This document shows, in pieces, positions 23,854 through 24,149 of a stretch of 24,149 nucleotides of DNA. The DNA is from JAMLIO01 sp031412575 (lineage in GTDB: Bacteria > Bdellovibrionota > Bdellovibrionia > Bdellovibrionales > UBA1609). Position numbers and translations under genes: made by a program. Below the pieces are notes generated by a model that searched no databases, had not been told where the DNA came from, and saw only the letters and a program-made list of their open reading frames with translations. The stretch covers positions 1 through 24,149 of the forward strand of contig JANODG010000220.1 in the NCBI GenBank assembly GCA_031412575.1, read 5' to 3'. The stretch's first letter is position 1, and each line of letters starts with the position of its first letter.

Positions 23854-24149
23854 TTGGCAGAAAATAATTCTTTATCTATATTAGAAAGTCTTCCGGCCGG
23901 TCGCCACTTCCGTTCCTCCCCCGATCAAGCCTGCTGGGTCATGATCGGTCGAAATTTAACGGACGTAGAAAAGTGGACGACGATCCCACCTCATTCTACA
24001 CTTACGTATGCATGGGGTCCTGGCGGATGTCAGATAGAATTCGAGGGAGGCTCGCTTGAAATGAGCGAAGGCGACTGGATGTGGCTAGATGCTGGATTTG
24101 CCCACGTAGGTCGAAATAATCCGGGCTCAAATTTTTTCACCGTTTTTTT
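23854..24149 (+). CDS. Cupin-like protein, 5' part only
   Basis: An open frame that runs off the right edge after 98 codons. It starts at TTG 23854, with GGGGA eight bases upstream; the first in-frame ATG (23941) would remove a quarter of the visible protein. The visible part has a cupin-like run: IPPHSTLTYAWGPGG, then IEFEGGSLEMSEGDWMWLDAG and FAHVGRN. The GDW-x-W and FAHVGRN pieces resemble cupin motif 2. The classical HxH of motif 1 is not evident (only H at PPHS), so metal binding is uncertain. It is divergent from the lipid kinase gene across about 195 bases, which contain T-rich sequence and no other gene that I can see. Confidence 0.6.
   Translation, partial: MAENNSLSILESLPAGRHFRSSPDQACWVMIGRNLTDVEKWTTIPPHSTLTYAWGPGGCQIEFEGGSLEMSEGDWMWLDAGFAHVGRNNPGSNFFTVF

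Noticed and set aside
1..24149. Search for CRISPR arrays, tRNA/rRNA genes, insertion sequences and att sites
   Set aside because: No regularly spaced repeats, no cloverleaf-like sequence, no transposase or integrase frame seen by eye.

Overview
The window is AT-rich, densely coded bacterial chromosome with about 23 protein genes on both strands, one of them cut off at the right edge. I see no rRNA, tRNA, CRISPR array, insertion sequence or phage gene. The gene mix (SOUL lipoprotein, YaeQ, secreted serpin, DUF3494 ice-binding lipoprotein, cyanophycin-type genes) and the AT-rich style fit a free-living Gram-negative bacterium, possibly of the Bdellovibrio/Bacteriovorax kind. That assignment is inference; no marker gene here settles it. 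The ice-binding domain hints at a cold or freezing habitat.

Left part (1-8.1 kb): mostly single genes. A secreted propeller-like protein of unknown function is followed by a SOUL haem-binding-type lipoprotein, yaeQ, a cupin-like protein of unknown role, a HI0933/YhiN-type flavoprotein, a pirin with an N-terminal membrane anchor, a small protein with no recognised family, a GYF-like (DUF4339) protein and a glutathione S-transferase.

Middle part (8.1-13.7 kb): a DUF4010 membrane protein that lacks the usual MgtC half; an AraC regulator divergent from an NmrA-type NAD(P)-binding protein; a secreted serpin; and an ice-binding-domain lipoprotein. The serpin and ice-binding genes converge on a perfect 15-bp hairpin terminator. 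A 309-base gap upstream of the ice-binding gene holds several inverted repeats.

Right-centre part (13.7-21.4 kb), the most interesting block. Four plus-strand genes overlap end to end: a haem-oxygenase-like diiron protein, a cyanophycin-synthetase homologue, an isoaspartyl-dipeptidase homologue and a cyanophycinase. Divergent from them across 91 bases are an arginine-deiminase/DDAH-like hydrolase and a SAM methyltransferase, joined by an ATGA overlap. Together they read as a locus that makes and breaks an Asp-Arg-type polymer or dipeptide and works on guanidino compounds. The dipeptidase has lost the HxH metal motif (Q65, C67) and has Glu at the bridging-Lys position, which resembles the one-metal site of E. 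coli NagA. The 91-base divergent gap carries sigma-54-like elements facing both ways, which would suit nitrogen control, but this is tentative.

Right end (21.4-24.1 kb): a minus-strand operon of a diacylglycerol-kinase-family lipid kinase, a metallophosphoesterase and a YaiI/YqxD-family protein, then the start of a small cupin-like gene running off the window.
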